45,310 nt of DNA from Beijerinckiaceae bacterium (GTDB taxonomy: Bacteria > Pseudomonadota > Alphaproteobacteria > Rhizobiales > Beijerinckiaceae). The DNA lies in NCBI GenBank assembly GCA_947453155.1, contig CANGFE010000013.1, positions 1 to 45,310 of the forward strand. The letters run 5' to 3'. Of the stretch, positions 1 through 8,362 are shown one piece after another. Below the pieces are notes generated by a model. It saw only the letters and a program-made list of their open reading frames with translations, was not told where the DNA came from and searched no databases. The stretch's first letter is position 1. Each line of letters begins with the position of its first letter. Position numbers and translations under genes: made by a program.

Positions 1-969
1 GAGCTGCCCCATTTTGCGGGCATTAATACGTTTCTCAAAGCGCCCTATGTCGAAAATGTCCGTGATGTCGCCAAATATGATGCGGCTGTGCTGGGCATCC
101 CGTTTGATTCCGGCACCACCTATCGTCCGGGCACACGCTTTGGGCCGCAAGGCATCCGTCGTATTTCCGCGCTCTATACGCCCTATAATTATGAGCTCGG
201 TGTCGATCTGCGCGAGCAGATGACGCTTTGCGATGCGGGGGACGTGTTCACTATTCCCGGCAATCTCGAAAAAAGCTTTGACCAGATTTCACGTGGTGTT
301 TCGCATGTCTTCTCGTCTGGGGCTTTGCCGATCATGTTGGGCGGTGATCATTCCATTGGTTTTCCTTGCGTGCGCGGCATTGCTGAATGCACGTCGAAGC
401 GAATCGGTATCATTCATTTCGACCGTCACATCGATATTCAGGAGCGCGATCTTGATGAGCGCATGCATACAACGCCGTGGTTCCATGCGACCAATCTTCC
501 CAATGTGAAGCCGACCAATCTGGTGCAGCTGGGCATTGGTGGCTGGCAAGTGCCGCGTGCGGGTGTGCAGGTTGCGCGTGATCGCAACACAAATGTTTTG
601 ACGATTGCCGATATTGAACGCATCGGCCTCGAAAAGACGGCGGAGATTGCGCTCGAGCTCGCGTGGAAAGATGCCGATGCCGTCTATATTTCCTTCGATG
701 TGGATTCGATTGATTGCGGCTTCGTGCCGGGCACCGGCTGGCCGGAACCGGGTGGATTCTTGCCGCGCGAGGCGTTGAAAATTCTGGGTCTGGTAGCAGC
801 TGAAGGGCTCTGTGGACTGGAAGTGGTCGAAGTCTCGCCGCCTTATGATACGTCGGACATTACCGCTTTGTTTGGTACGCGCGTTGTGGTCGAGGCCTTG
901 GGCTCGATGGTGGCCAATGGCAAGCTTGGCTCGCATCGCTCGCTCATCGACAAGCCGGTCAAATTTTAA
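1..969 (+). CDS. Ureohydrolase of the arginase/agmatinase superfamily (5' partial)
   Basis: The frame is open from the first base, so the true start lies upstream of the window; the first internal ATG is at 88. The family hydrolyses a guanidino group to urea and an amine in the cytoplasm with a binuclear metal centre (Mn, or Ni in guanidine hydrolases). Visible metal-ligand motifs are GGDHS, D-R-H-I-D (usually D-A-H-x-D) and SFDVDSID, so all six expected ligands are present. The late motif VPGTGWPEPGG has a Trp where many agmatinases have a smaller residue, and Cys-Gly replaces the usual Pro-Ala after DSID. These differences argue against a plain agmatinase; guanidinobutyrase, guanidinopropionase or guanidine hydrolase are all possible. 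The next gene starts 14 bases downstream and encodes a His-rich protein, probably co-transcribed. The family call is secure; the substrate is open. Confidence 0.85.
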   Translation, partial: ELPHFAGINTFLKAPYVENVRDVAKYDAAVLGIPFDSGTTYRPGTRFGPQGIRRISALYTPYNYELGVDLREQMTLCDAGDVFTIPGNLEKSFDQISRGVSHVFSSGALPIMLGGDHSIGFPCVRGIAECTSKRIGIIHFDRHIDIQERDLDERMHTTPWFHATNLPNVKPTNLVQLGIGGWQVPRAGVQVARDRNTNVLTIADIERIGLEKTAEIALELAWKDADAVYISFDVDSIDCGFVPGTGWPEPGGFLPREALKILGLVAAEGLCGLEVVEVSPPYDTSDITALFGTRVVVEALGSMVANGKLGSHRSLIDKPVKF

Positions 970-983
970 GGCGAGGAGCCATC

Positions 984-1448
984 ATGCATCGCGGACATGA
1001 CCATCATCATGATGACGGCGGCGCGCCCGGCGCCCATTTGCACATGGGGCATAATGGCGGGCAGGGCGCTGTTCAATGGCAGACGCCGCATCTGGCGGGC
1101 GGGGCAGCGCCACAAACGTCGGTGGCCTCGGAGACCGATCTTGATCTTGTCGAGACCAGCTTCGTCGAGACGTTTCCTCTTGCAGCAGATCCTGTGAGCT
1201 TCCTGCGGTTGGCTGGAATTCCATTCTCCGGTCGTGCTCCTGATGGTGCGACGTTGCAATTGCTTCGTGTAGAAATTGATGACCGCACGGATGTGGGTGT
1301 GCTCGCTCCGACGATAGGCGGCGGCTATCATTATGATCCCCTGCCGGGGCGGCTGAATTCAAGGCGCAAATCGCTCAAATTTGCATATTTTGACGGTCAA
1401 AATCTCCGGCTGCTTAGCTTGGAGCAATCGAAAAAAATATCGGTGTGA
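984..1448 (+). CDS. Small protein with His-rich N-terminus, possible metal-handling partner of the ureohydrolase
   Basis: A 154-residue protein starts at an ATG preceded by a good ribosome site (gaggag, 975-980), 14 bases after the ureohydrolase stop. Residues 1-24 contain eight histidines interleaved with Gly and Asp, a composition seen in nickel, zinc or copper storage and delivery segments. The remaining part, about residues 40-154, has no signal peptide or membrane segment and I do not recognise it. The tight spacing suggests the two proteins are made together, and a metal-delivery or metal-buffering role for the neighbouring binuclear metalloenzyme is a reasonable inference. It is not a HypA or HypB homologue by eye: I see no P-loop and no zinc-ribbon cysteines. 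It is followed by a long gap with a strong terminator, so it is probably last in its operon. Confidence 0.7.
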   Translation: MHRGHDHHHDDGGAPGAHLHMGHNGGQGAVQWQTPHLAGGAAPQTSVASETDLDLVETSFVETFPLAADPVSFLRLAGIPFSGRAPDGATLQLLRVEIDDRTDVGVLAPTIGGGYHYDPLPGRLNSRRKSLKFAYFDGQNLRLLSLEQSKKISV

Positions 1449-1591
1449 TAGAGCAAGAGTGCTTACTGCTGAGTAGAAACTTGGTCACGATCGTCTGTTA
1501 ACGACCCAAATCTTGGTTTTAGATTATGGTTCTGATGCATAACCCTCGGTGGCAGCGGGTCCCCGCAACCAAATCCTAAAGCACACACATC

Positions 1592-1630
1592 AAAACGCCC
1601 CTTGAGTTCGCACTTCGGGGCGTTTTTTTT
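1592..1630 (+). terminator. Intrinsic terminator after the ureohydrolase operon
   Basis: A ten-base arm aaaacgcccc (1592-1601) pairs perfectly with ggggcgtttt (1617-1626), and the T run continues to 1630. The A run at the left arm means it could also act on the minus strand. Confidence 0.85.
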
Positions 1631-1817
1631 GCTCCCTCGCATGCTGCACGAATGTTGGCGAGCTCGCCTCCGTAGGGACTTGAGGCGCCACGCGTGGCTC
1701 ACAGGGCCAACCTTCAAAACGGAAACCTGCTTCCAGATGGCGCTTGCAGATTATTTCGAGTGCGGCAGCAATTTTCCCTCTTTACCGTCACAGAGCCATT
1801 AAAATCAGTGACTTAGC

Positions 1818-1835
1818 GCGTCATTCGTTTGTCAT
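1818..1835 (+). promoter_or_regulatory. PHO box upstream of pstS
   Basis: gCGTCAT-tcgt-tTGTCAT matches the PhoB consensus of two CTGTCAT heptamers separated by four bases (5/7 and 6/7). The 11-bp phasing between the half-sites is exact. It lies about 70 bases before the pstS ATG, a normal position for PhoB activation. Confidence 0.65.
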
Positions 1836-1903
1836 GAAGCTCCGGTACCCACTGTCTCATCGGAGAGGAAGCCGATCTTCCTCGCGGTATAAAAAGGTGT
1901 CTC

Positions 1904-2929
1904 ATGAAATTCAGCCAATTGTTCTGCTCAGCCCTTGTCGCCGGTGTGGCGCTGGTGGGTCTGTCCAATGCCCAGGCTGCCGATATTACCGGCGCCGGCG
2001 CGACCTTCCCCTATCCGATCTATTCCAAGTGGGCGGATAGCTATAAGACCGAGACTGGCAATTCGCTGAACTATGCTTCGGTTGGCTCGGGCGCTGGCAT
2101 TAAGCAGATTCAGGCCAAGACAGTGACTTTCGGTGCGACCGATGCCCCGCTGACGGCTGAGCAGCTGACCAAAGACGGTATGGCTCAGTTTCCGATGGTC
2201 ATGGGCGCGATCGTCGCCGTTGTGAATGTCGAGGGCGTGAAGGCTGGCGAGCTGGTTCTTGATGGCAAGACGCTCGGTGACATCTATCTCGGCGCTGTGA
2301 AGAGCTGGGATGATGCAGCAATCAAGAAGCTGAACCCAAATGCGAAGCTGCCGTCGGCAGCGATCACGGTCGTGCGTCGTTCTGACGGCTCGGGCACATC
2401 TTTCAACTTCACCGATTACCTCGCCAAGGTGAATGCGGATTGGAAGTCGAAGGTTGGTGTTGGCCAGGCTGTTGAATGGCCAGTTGGCGTTGGCGCAAAG
2501 GGCAATGAAGGCGTTGCTGGCAATGTCGCCCAGACGAAAAACTCGATTGGCTATGTTGAATATGCCTATGCCAAGCAGAACAACCTGACCTATGTCTCAA
2601 TGGTCAATGCTGCGGGCAAGACCGTGAAGCCGACGCTCGCTGCTTTCCAGGCTGCTGCTTCCAACGCTTCGTGGAAGGCGGAAGATGGTTTTTACCAGAT
2701 CCTGACCAATCAGCCGGGTGATGCCTCTTGGCCGATCACAGCTGCGACCTTTATCCTCGTCTACAAAGACGCATCGGATAAGGCTGCGGTTGCTGAAGCT
2801 CTTAAGTTCTTCGCTTGGGCTTATGACAAGGGCGGCAAGTCCGCTGAAGACCTCGACTACATTCCAATGCCTGCGAACGTTGTCTCGCTCGTCAAGGCAA
2901 TGTGGGCCAAGGACGTCAAGACCAAGTAA
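1904..2929 (+). CDS. pstS: Phosphate ABC transporter, periplasmic phosphate-binding protein PstS
   Basis: A 341-residue protein with a Sec signal peptide ending at about residue 25 (AQA|AD). The mature protein begins with the PstS signature [10 protein letters not shown]. The phosphate-binding loops are visible: [18 protein letters not shown] and [15 protein letters not shown]. It captures inorganic phosphate in the periplasm and delivers it to PstCA. It is the first gene of pstSCAB-phoU-phoB and sits behind a PHO box, so it should be induced by phosphate limitation through PhoB. A hairpin after its stop probably raises pstS transcript above that of the downstream genes. Length and motifs are typical, and the assignment is secure. 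Confidence 0.97.
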   Translation: MKFSQLFCSALVAGVALVGLSNAQAADITGAGATFPYPIYSKWADSYKTETGNSLNYASVGSGAGIKQIQAKTVTFGATDAPLTAEQLTKDGMAQFPMVMGAIVAVVNVEGVKAGELVLDGKTLGDIYLGAVKSWDDAAIKKLNPNAKLPSAAITVVRRSDGSGTSFNFTDYLAKVNADWKSKVGVGQAVEWPVGVGAKGNEGVAGNVAQTKNSIGYVEYAYAKQNNLTYVSMVNAAGKTVKPTLAAFQAAASNASWKAEDGFYQILTNQPGDASWPITAATFILVYKDASDKAAVAEALKFFAWAYDKGGKSAEDLDYIPMPANVVSLVKAMWAKDVKTK

Positions 2930-2942
2930 GGTTTTGAAAAAA

Positions 2943-2965
2943 GGGGGAGGCTTTGTGCCTCTCCC
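2943..2965 (+). terminator. Attenuating hairpin between pstS and pstC
   Basis: gggggaggc (2943-2951) pairs with gcctctccc (2957-2965) with one mismatch, followed by a weak T-rich stretch. It probably causes partial termination or protects the upstream message, as is common after binding-protein genes of ABC operons. Confidence 0.5.
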
Positions 2966-3004
2966 ATTTGCATTTTGTGATGTGTTTTCGAATAGGGGTC
3001 TCAC

Positions 3005-4003
3005 GTGACGGACATGACCGTGCCAGCACAGATAGATCGCACAGGGCCGCTTGACCGCGCACGCGCACTCGCCGCTTTCAAATTGGGTGACCGTACTTTT
3101 TATTGGCTGACGCGCATTTCTGCGCTCGCCGTTTTGTGCATTTTGGGCGGCATTATCCTCTCGCTGATTGTGGGTGCTTGGCCTGCCATTCAGCAATTCG
3201 GATTTGATTTTCTGGTGACGCGCCGTTGGGCGCCGCAGCTCTCGCCTTCACCCGTGCTGGGTGCGCTGGGGCCGATCTATGGCACCATCGTCACGTCATT
3301 GCTTGCCATGTTGATCGCCGTGCCTGTCGGCATGGGCATTGCGATCTTCCTGACAGAGTTTTGTCCTCCAGCTATTCGTCGCCCCGTCGGTGTGGCGATT
3401 GAATTGCTCGCAGGGATTCCATCGATCATTTACGGGATGTGGGGCTTCTTTGTGCTCGCCCCCTTCATGACAGATCACTTTATGCCGGCCGTCATCGCGA
3501 CCTTCCAGCATGTCCCTTTGCTCAATGTGATCTTCGCGGGTCCGCCATCCTATCTCTCGCTCTTCAACGCTTCATTGGTCCTAGCGATCATGATCTTGCC
3601 GTTCATTACGGCGATCTCGCGTGATGTGTTCCAGACTGTGCCGCCCATGCTGAAGGAATCCGCTTATGGGCTTGGTTGCACCACTTGGGAGGTGGTGAAG
3701 AATGTTGTCATCCCCTTCACCCGCGCTGGTGTGATTGGCGGCATTATGCTGGCACTGGGGCGCGCCTTGGGTGAGACCATGGCGGTGACGTTTATCATCG
3801 GCAATTCGTTCCAGATCACCGGCTCCATCTTTTCACCCGGCACGACAATCTCCGCTGCGATCGCCTCGGAATTTGCTGAAGCGTCTGGCGTACATATGTC
3901 GGCTTTGATCTTGCTCGGCCTGCTGCTCTTCGTCTTGACCTTCATCGTCTTGGCTGCAGCACGCCTGATGCTGGCGCGTCTACAAGACAAGCAGGGGAAG
4001 TGA
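3005..4003 (+). CDS. pstC: Phosphate ABC transporter permease PstC
   Basis: A 332-residue inner-membrane permease with about six hydrophobic segments. The BPD permease loop appears near residues 215-240 ([20 protein letters not shown]), and [16 protein letters not shown] is a PstC hallmark. It pairs with PstA to form the phosphate channel energised by PstB. The start is a GTG at 3005, preceded at six bases by agggg (2994-2998). An ATG at 3014 is in frame but worse placed. One base separates its stop from the pstA start, so translation is coupled. The assignment is secure. Confidence 0.95.
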   Translation: MTDMTVPAQIDRTGPLDRARALAAFKLGDRTFYWLTRISALAVLCILGGIILSLIVGAWPAIQQFGFDFLVTRRWAPQLSPSPVLGALGPIYGTIVTSLLAMLIAVPVGMGIAIFLTEFCPPAIRRPVGVAIELLAGIPSIIYGMWGFFVLAPFMTDHFMPAVIATFQHVPLLNVIFAGPPSYLSLFNASLVLAIMILPFITAISRDVFQTVPPMLKESAYGLGCTTWEVVKNVVIPFTRAGVIGGIMLALGRALGETMAVTFIIGNSFQITGSIFSPGTTISAAIASEFAEASGVHMSALILLGLLLFVLTFIVLAAARLMLARLQDKQGK

Positions 4004-4004
4004 C

Positions 4005-4850
4005 ATGAGTGCTCTTTACGCTGCGCGCGCCCGCAAAGACAAAGTGATCCGTATCCTCTGCTTTGGTGCGGCTGCATTTGGCCTCACCTGGCTCGGGCTG
4101 ATCCTGTTCACGCTCTTCTCGAAAGGGCTGGCGGGTCTCTCACCTGATGTCTTCACGCAGATGACACCACCGCCCGGTTCCAAGACCGGCGGTCTTGCCA
4201 ATGCGATCATGGGCTCAGTCATGATGACCGTGATTGGCGTTGGCATTGGTACGCCCATTGGTCTTTTGGCGGGAACATATCTGGCGGAATATGGACGCCA
4301 TGAGAAGCTCAGCTTCTATGTGCGTTTCATTAACGACATTCTTCTCTCTGCGCCCTCCATCGTCATCGGTCTCTTCATCTATGGTGCGGTCGTCGTGCCC
4401 ATGGGCGGCTTCTCGGGCTTTGCAGGCTCTTTGGCGCTCGCAGTGATCGTCATCCCTGTGGTCGTGCGCACCACTGAAGATATGTTGCTGCTTGTCCCCA
4501 ATCAGCTGCGCGAAGCCGCATCCGCTCTAGGTCTGCCGCGCTCGCTGGTGATCCGTCGGATTGCTTATAAAGCCGCACGTACAGGCATCATCACCGGCAT
4601 TCTTCTCGCCACCGCGCGTGTTGCAGGTGAAACGGCGCCGTTGCTCTTTACGGCTCTGTCGAACCAGTTCTGGAACGCCAATCTGATGAAGACCATGGCG
4701 AACCTGCCGGTGACCATCAATAATTTTGTCCAATCGCCTTATGAATATTGGCGTCAATTGGCTTGGACCGGCGCGCTGCTCATTACGCTCGCGGTTCTCG
4801 CATTGAACATTGTTGCGCGCCTGTTGGGTGCTGAAAGGAAGCAAAAGTGA
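4005..4850 (+). CDS. pstA: Phosphate ABC transporter permease PstA
   Basis: A 281-residue inner-membrane permease, the partner of PstC. The PstA features are [20 protein letters not shown], the loop [19 protein letters not shown], and [15 protein letters not shown]. The start ATG at 4005 has aggggaag immediately upstream inside the end of pstC. Its stop overlaps the pstB start by four bases (GTGA), a typical coupling. Length and order fit the Pst operon. The assignment is secure. Confidence 0.95.
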   Translation: MSALYAARARKDKVIRILCFGAAAFGLTWLGLILFTLFSKGLAGLSPDVFTQMTPPPGSKTGGLANAIMGSVMMTVIGVGIGTPIGLLAGTYLAEYGRHEKLSFYVRFINDILLSAPSIVIGLFIYGAVVVPMGGFSGFAGSLALAVIVIPVVVRTTEDMLLLVPNQLREAASALGLPRSLVIRRIAYKAARTGIITGILLATARVAGETAPLLFTALSNQFWNANLMKTMANLPVTINNFVQSPYEYWRQLAWTGALLITLAVLALNIVARLLGAERKQK

Positions 4851-5662
4851 CTGATCTGCAAATCAAGACAGATATGTCTCACGCAGCTGCACCCTCAACG
4901 GGCGTGCGCGCGAACAAACTCGAAGTGCGCAATCTTGATTTCTTTTACGGGGAATCAAAAGCGCTGAAAAACATCAATCTCTCGCTGGCGACCAATACGG
5001 TGACGGCTTTCATCGGCCCATCGGGATGCGGCAAGTCCACGCTGCTGCGCATTTTGAACCGCATGTATGATCTTTATCCTGGTCAGCGCGCGACTGGCGA
5101 AGTTCTGCTTGATGGTCAGAATTTGCTTGATCCGAAGCTTGATCTCAATTTGCTTCGTGCGCGTGTGGGCATGGTGTTCCAGAAGCCGACGCCATTTCCG
5201 ATGACAATTTACGAAAACATCGCATTTGGCATCAAGCTTTATGAAAACCTCTCCAAAAGCGAGCTCGATGGTCGTGTCGAACATGCTTTGCGCGGGGCTG
5301 CTCTCTGGAATGAAGTGAAAGACAAGCTCAATGCGAGCGGCCTTTCGCTTTCGGGTGGTCAGCAACAGCGTCTGTGCATTGCACGTACGGTCGCGATTCA
5401 GCCGGAAGTCATTCTCTTTGATGAGCCTTGCTCTGCGCTCGATCCGATCTCAACCGCAAAAGTGGAAGAGCTCATCGATGAGCTCAAAGAAAAATACACG
5501 ATCGCGATTGTGACCCACAATATGCAGCAGGCTGCCCGTGTGTCCGAGTTCACGGCCTTCATGTATCTCGGTGAACTTGTTGAGTTTGGTCAGACGACCA
5601 AGCTCTTCACGTCTCCCGAAAAACGTCAGACCCAAGATTACATCACCGGCCGCTTCGGCTGA
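4847..5662 (+). CDS. pstB: Phosphate ABC transporter ATPase PstB
   Basis: A 271-residue ATPase that powers phosphate import. Walker A is GPSGCGKST (residues 57-65), the ABC signature LSGGQQQR is at about 168-175, and Walker B VILFDEP is at about 188-194, followed by the D-loop SALD and the switch His in [23 protein letters not shown] is the PstB-specific Q-loop. The start is a GTG at 4847 overlapping the pstA stop. An ATG at 4874 is in frame, but the GTG matches the coupled arrangement. The first 20 residues are less conserved, which is common for PstB. Confidence 0.95.
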   Translation: MTDLQIKTDMSHAAAPSTGVRANKLEVRNLDFFYGESKALKNINLSLATNTVTAFIGPSGCGKSTLLRILNRMYDLYPGQRATGEVLLDGQNLLDPKLDLNLLRARVGMVFQKPTPFPMTIYENIAFGIKLYENLSKSELDGRVEHALRGAALWNEVKDKLNASGLSLSGGQQQRLCIARTVAIQPEVILFDEPCSALDPISTAKVEELIDELKEKYTIAIVTHNMQQAARVSEFTAFMYLGELVEFGQTTKLFTSPEKRQTQDYITGRFG

Positions 5663-5687
5663 TTCTGCGACCGGAGGAGATGAAAAA

Positions 5688-6389
5688 ATGAGTGATCATA
5701 CAGTCGCTGCCTATGACAAAGAATTGGCTACGCTCAGCCAGAACATTCTGGAAATGGGCGGTATCGCCGAAAAAATGCTTATCGATGCGATGGATGCACT
5801 CGTATCGATGAATATTGAGCGTGCAAAAGCAGTTGTTGCGAGCGATCCGCGCTTGGATGCACTTCAGCGCCAGGTCGAAGAATTTGCCATTCTCACGATT
5901 GCGCGTCGTCAACCCATGGCGGTGGATTTGCGCGAGATTGTTGCGGCCATCCGCGTTTCCGCCGATCTGGAGCGCGTGGGTGATTTGGCTAAAAACATTG
6001 CCAAGCGCACGCAAAAACTTGGCGAGGCGCGTATTCCTCGCGCGGCGATCGGCTTGAAGCATATGAGTGATCTGGCGCTCCTTCAGCTGAAGAACGTCCT
6101 TGATGCTTATGCGACGCGCGACATTGAAAAGGCTCGCGCGGTTTGGGAGCGTGATGCGGAACTCGACGCGCTCGAAGATTCAGTCTTCCGTGATCTACTG
6201 ACCTTCATGATGGAAGATCCGCGCAACATCACATTCTGCACGCATCTTCTCTTCTGCTCGAAAAATATTGAACGTGTGGGCGACCATGCGACCAATATTG
6301 CCGAGACGACGCATTATCTCGTTACAGGAGAACAATTGCCAGTTGAACGCCCCAAAGGGGTGACGTCATCCGTTACAACGGGGAAGTGA
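5688..6389 (+). CDS. phoU: Phosphate signalling complex protein PhoU
   Basis: A 233-residue cytoplasmic helical protein with two repeats of the PhoU three-helix domain. The metal-binding motifs of each repeat are visible: D-L-R-E followed by S-A-D-L-E-R-V-G-D-L-A-K-N-I-A in repeat 1, and K-N-I-E-R-V-G-D-H-A-T-N-I-A in repeat 2. PhoU dampens Pho signalling, normally by linking PstB to the kinase PhoR. The ATG at 5688 is chosen because ggagga lies 9 bases upstream; the open frame extends back into pstB but without homology. It sits 25 bases after pstB and 9 before phoB. Confidence 0.94.
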   Translation: MSDHTVAAYDKELATLSQNILEMGGIAEKMLIDAMDALVSMNIERAKAVVASDPRLDALQRQVEEFAILTIARRQPMAVDLREIVAAIRVSADLERVGDLAKNIAKRTQKLGEARIPRAAIGLKHMSDLALLQLKNVLDAYATRDIEKARAVWERDAELDALEDSVFRDLLTFMMEDPRNITFCTHLLFCSKNIERVGDHATNIAETTHYLVTGEQLPVERPKGVTSSVTTGK

Positions 6390-6398
6390 TCGTCCGAG

Positions 6399-7109
6399 AT
6401 GCGCTCGAAAGATCAAATTGCACCGCGCATCCTCGTTGTGGAGGATGATCCATCGCTGGGTGAATTGCTGGCTTATAATTTTGAGGCTGAGGGCTACGCT
6501 GTGGAGCGGGCTGAGCGCGGTGAAGAAGCCGAGCTTAAGCTGATTGAAAACCCGCCAGATCTCGTCATTCTCGACTGGATGTTGCCAGGCGTTTCCGGGA
6601 TTGAGATTTGTCGTCGCTTGCGGGCGCGTGATGAAACAAAGTCACTTCCAGTCATTATGCTGACCGCCCGCAGTGAAGAGGCTGAACGCATCCGCGGCCT
6701 TTCGGTGGGCGCTGATGATTACGTCGTCAAGCCTTTCTCTGTTCCAGAATTGCTGGCGCGGGTACGCGCACTTTTGCGACGCATGTCTCCAGAGAAGATT
6801 GCAGGTCGCCTCACGTTTGGTGATCTGGAGTTAGACCGCGAAAATCATCGGGTGCGTCGTTCAGGGCGCGATATCCATCTGGGACCGACAGAATTTCGTT
6901 TGCTGGATCATTTACTCTCAAAGCCAGGGCGCATCTTTACGCGTGCGCAGCTTCTTGATTCTGTTTGGGGGCTATCAGCAGAAATCGATGAGCGGACGGT
7001 TGATGTTCATATCGGGCGTCTGCGCCGTGCCCTGTCACGCGGCGCCGAAAAGGATCCTATTCGCACCGTGCGCGGGGCGGGATATGGATTAGACGAAACT
7101 TATCGATAA
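6399..7109 (+). CDS. phoB: Phosphate regulon response regulator PhoB
   Basis: A 236-residue OmpR-family response regulator. The receiver domain carries the acidic pocket E15-D16-D17, the phospho-acceptor D59 in ILDWMLPG, T89 and K111 (VKPF). The C-terminal winged helix, about 135-236, contains the recognition region ERTVDVHIGRLRRAL. Phosphorylated PhoB binds PHO boxes, and candidate boxes are present upstream of several genes in this window. The usual partner kinase PhoR is not next to it. After its TAA stop (7107-7109) the same reading frame continues, after one codon, into a GTG-started second DNA-binding domain. The PhoB call is strong from domain order and operon position. Confidence 0.95.
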   Translation: MRSKDQIAPRILVVEDDPSLGELLAYNFEAEGYAVERAERGEEAELKLIENPPDLVILDWMLPGVSGIEICRRLRARDETKSLPVIMLTARSEEAERIRGLSVGADDYVVKPFSVPELLARVRALLRRMSPEKIAGRLTFGDLELDRENHRVRRSGRDIHLGPTEFRLLDHLLSKPGRIFTRAQLLDSVWGLSAEIDERTVDVHIGRLRRALSRGAEKDPIRTVRGAGYGLDETYR

Positions 7110-7112
7110 TCC

Positions 7113-7442
7113 GTGGCAGCACTCACGCATTATTTTGAGCTGGATCAGCCCGATCTCATCTCTGGAGATTATCGGGTTTGCTATGCATCCATCCGTGCGT
7201 TTCGTCGGGGAAAATTACTCGCGCTTCGACCAAAAGAGTTTTTATTATTTGAGCTTTTTCTCCGCAATCGTGGGCAGGTCCTTACGCGGGAATATTTGAG
7301 CGCTTATATTTCAGATCGCGCTGATCACCTCTATGATCGGACATTAGATGTTCACATCATGAGATTGCGCAAAAATTTGCGGCCCCGCAGATGGAGCGAT
7401 CCGATTACCACGGTGCGCGAGCGCGGGTATCGGTTCGATTAA
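7113..7442 (+). CDS. Stand-alone PhoB/OmpR-type winged-helix DNA-binding domain, in frame with phoB
   Basis: A 109-residue protein consisting only of a Trans_reg_C winged helix. The conserved core aligns with the PhoB C-terminus: L-R-P-K-E-F-L-L-F-E-L-F, T-R-E-Y-L, and D-R-T-L-D-V-H-I-M-R-L-R-K-N-L, ending in T-V-R-E-R-G-Y-R-F-D. There is no receiver domain. It lies in exactly the same frame as phoB, separated by TAA and one codon (TCC), with a GTG at 7113 and no clear ribosome site, so translation probably depends on coupling to phoB. It could be an autonomous competitor or partner of PhoB, or the end of a split REC-DBD-DBD protein. The reading frame is intact and the motifs are conserved, which argues against decay. 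Confidence 0.75.
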   Translation: MAALTHYFELDQPDLISGDYRVCYASIRAFRRGKLLALRPKEFLLFELFLRNRGQVLTREYLSAYISDRADHLYDRTLDVHIMRLRKNLRPRRWSDPITTVRERGYRFD

Positions 7443-7477
7443 AGCTTTTAAGTTTTACGGAGCGAAATTCCTGCTCC

Positions 7478-7495
7478 CTGTCATAAAATTGAGAT
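7478..7495 (+). promoter_or_regulatory. PHO box upstream of plcP
   Basis: CTGTCAT-AAAA-TTGAGAT: the first heptamer is a perfect PhoB half-site, the spacer is the AT-rich one of the E. coli consensus, and the second half matches at 4 of 7 positions. It overlaps a TTG at 7489 that could be read as an upstream start of the next gene, which supports the later ATG at 7549. Confidence 0.7.
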
Positions 7496-7548
7496 CAGAA
7501 TCAGGCACCCATCACGCAGTTTTTGATCAATGGCGATGGGGCCGAAAA

Positions 7549-8355
7549 ATGCCGGATGAGAGCGGAGCCATTCATGTGCAAACGCTCTTCATATCGGATG
7601 TACATTTAGGCACACGTGGTTGCCAGGCTCAGGCGCTTCTAGATTTTATTCGCGTCTATGAGGCGCAAACCATTTATCTGGTTGGCGATATTTTTGATGG
7701 CTGGCGTCTGAAAGCATCCTGGCACTGGCCACAGGCCCACAACGATGTCGTACAAAAAATCTTGCGCAAAGTCCGCAAGGGCACGCGTCTTGTTTATGTG
7801 CCCGGAAACCATGATGAATTCATGCGCGATTATGCAGGCTCCACCTTTGGTGGTGTTGAAATCGTCGAAGAGGCTATTCACGAGACGGTTGATGGACGTC
7901 GCATGCTTATTCTTCATGGCGACAAATTCGACACTGTGGTGCGCAATGTGAAGTGGTTGGCGCTGTTGGGAGATTGGGCTTATGATTTAGCGATCTGGCT
8001 CAATCGTTGGATTGCCAGGGCCCGTCGCGCGCTTGGCTTGCCTTATTGGTCGTTTTCGGCCTGGAGCAAGTCGAAGGTGAAGCGCGCTGTGAATTTCATC
8101 AGTGCTTTCGAACAAGCTGTTGTGGCCGATGGGCGTCGTCATGGTGCGGATATTGTGCTCTGCGGGCATATCCACCGCGCCGCTTATGAGCATATGGATG
8201 ATATTCTTTATGTGAATACGGGTGATTGGGTCGAAAGCAATACGGCGGTTGTCGAGCATCGCGATGGGCGTCTTGAGCTCATCCACTGGACTGACGCATC
8301 TCACGCAGTCCTGGGACATCGCTCAGAGACTGACGCGCTGCCCGTTGCAGCCTAA
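7549..8355 (+). CDS. plcP: PlcP-like metallophosphoesterase (phosphate-starvation phospholipase C; UDP-2,3-diacylglucosamine diphosphatase-like family)
   Basis: A 268-residue calcineurin-like metallophosphoesterase. Metal-ligand motifs are D17-V-H19 (ISDVHLG), G46-D47 (VGDIFDGW), G-N87-H88-D-E, H123 (LHGD) and G-H207-I-H209. Pattern and length match the rhizobial COG2908 protein PlcP (SMc00171 of Sinorhizobium meliloti), which removes the phosphorylated headgroup of membrane phospholipids during phosphate starvation. Many databases label the family UDP-2,3-diacylglucosamine diphosphatase (LpxH-like), so that is the alternative. Context favours PlcP: it follows phoB, has a PHO box upstream, and converges on a glycosyltransferase of the type paired with plcP for glycolipid synthesis. 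The ATG at 7549 is preferred over the TTG at 7489, which lies inside the PHO box. Confidence 0.8.
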   Translation: MPDESGAIHVQTLFISDVHLGTRGCQAQALLDFIRVYEAQTIYLVGDIFDGWRLKASWHWPQAHNDVVQKILRKVRKGTRLVYVPGNHDEFMRDYAGSTFGGVEIVEEAIHETVDGRRMLILHGDKFDTVVRNVKWLALLGDWAYDLAIWLNRWIARARRALGLPYWSFSAWSKSKVKRAVNFISAFEQAVVADGRRHGADIVLCGHIHRAAYEHMDDILYVNTGDWVESNTAVVEHRDGRLELIHWTDASHAVLGHRSETDALPVAA

Positions 8356-8362
8356 AGCACAC

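Larger units (their letters stand above)
1449..1903. other. Intergenic region between the His-rich gene and pstS
   Basis: These 455 bases hold a strong intrinsic terminator (1592-1630), a PHO box (1818-1835) and the pstS leader. Bases 1565-1576 also form a short hairpin (gcgg/ccgc) in a stretch that ends ccgcaacca and looks like a tRNA 3' end, but no acceptor partner or cloverleaf could be found. Short open frames here show no recognisable protein and no ribosome site. Confidence 0.6.

Noticed and set aside
1520-1582. Stretch ending ccgcaacca that looks like a tRNA 3' end
   Set aside because: No matching acceptor strand (expected tgcgggg) within 90 bases upstream and no D or T arm could be folded; it is probably coincidence plus a small hairpin.
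2597-3196. Minus-strand open frame of 199 codons
   Set aside because: It lies antisense across the pstS 3' end and pstC 5' end and has no recognisable motif.
5538-5687. Upstream extension of phoU into pstB
   Set aside because: No homology and no ribosome site; the ATG at 5688 has ggagga nine bases before it.
7489-7548. TTG-started extension of plcP
   Set aside because: The TTG lies inside the PHO box and the added 20 residues do not look like part of the enzyme.
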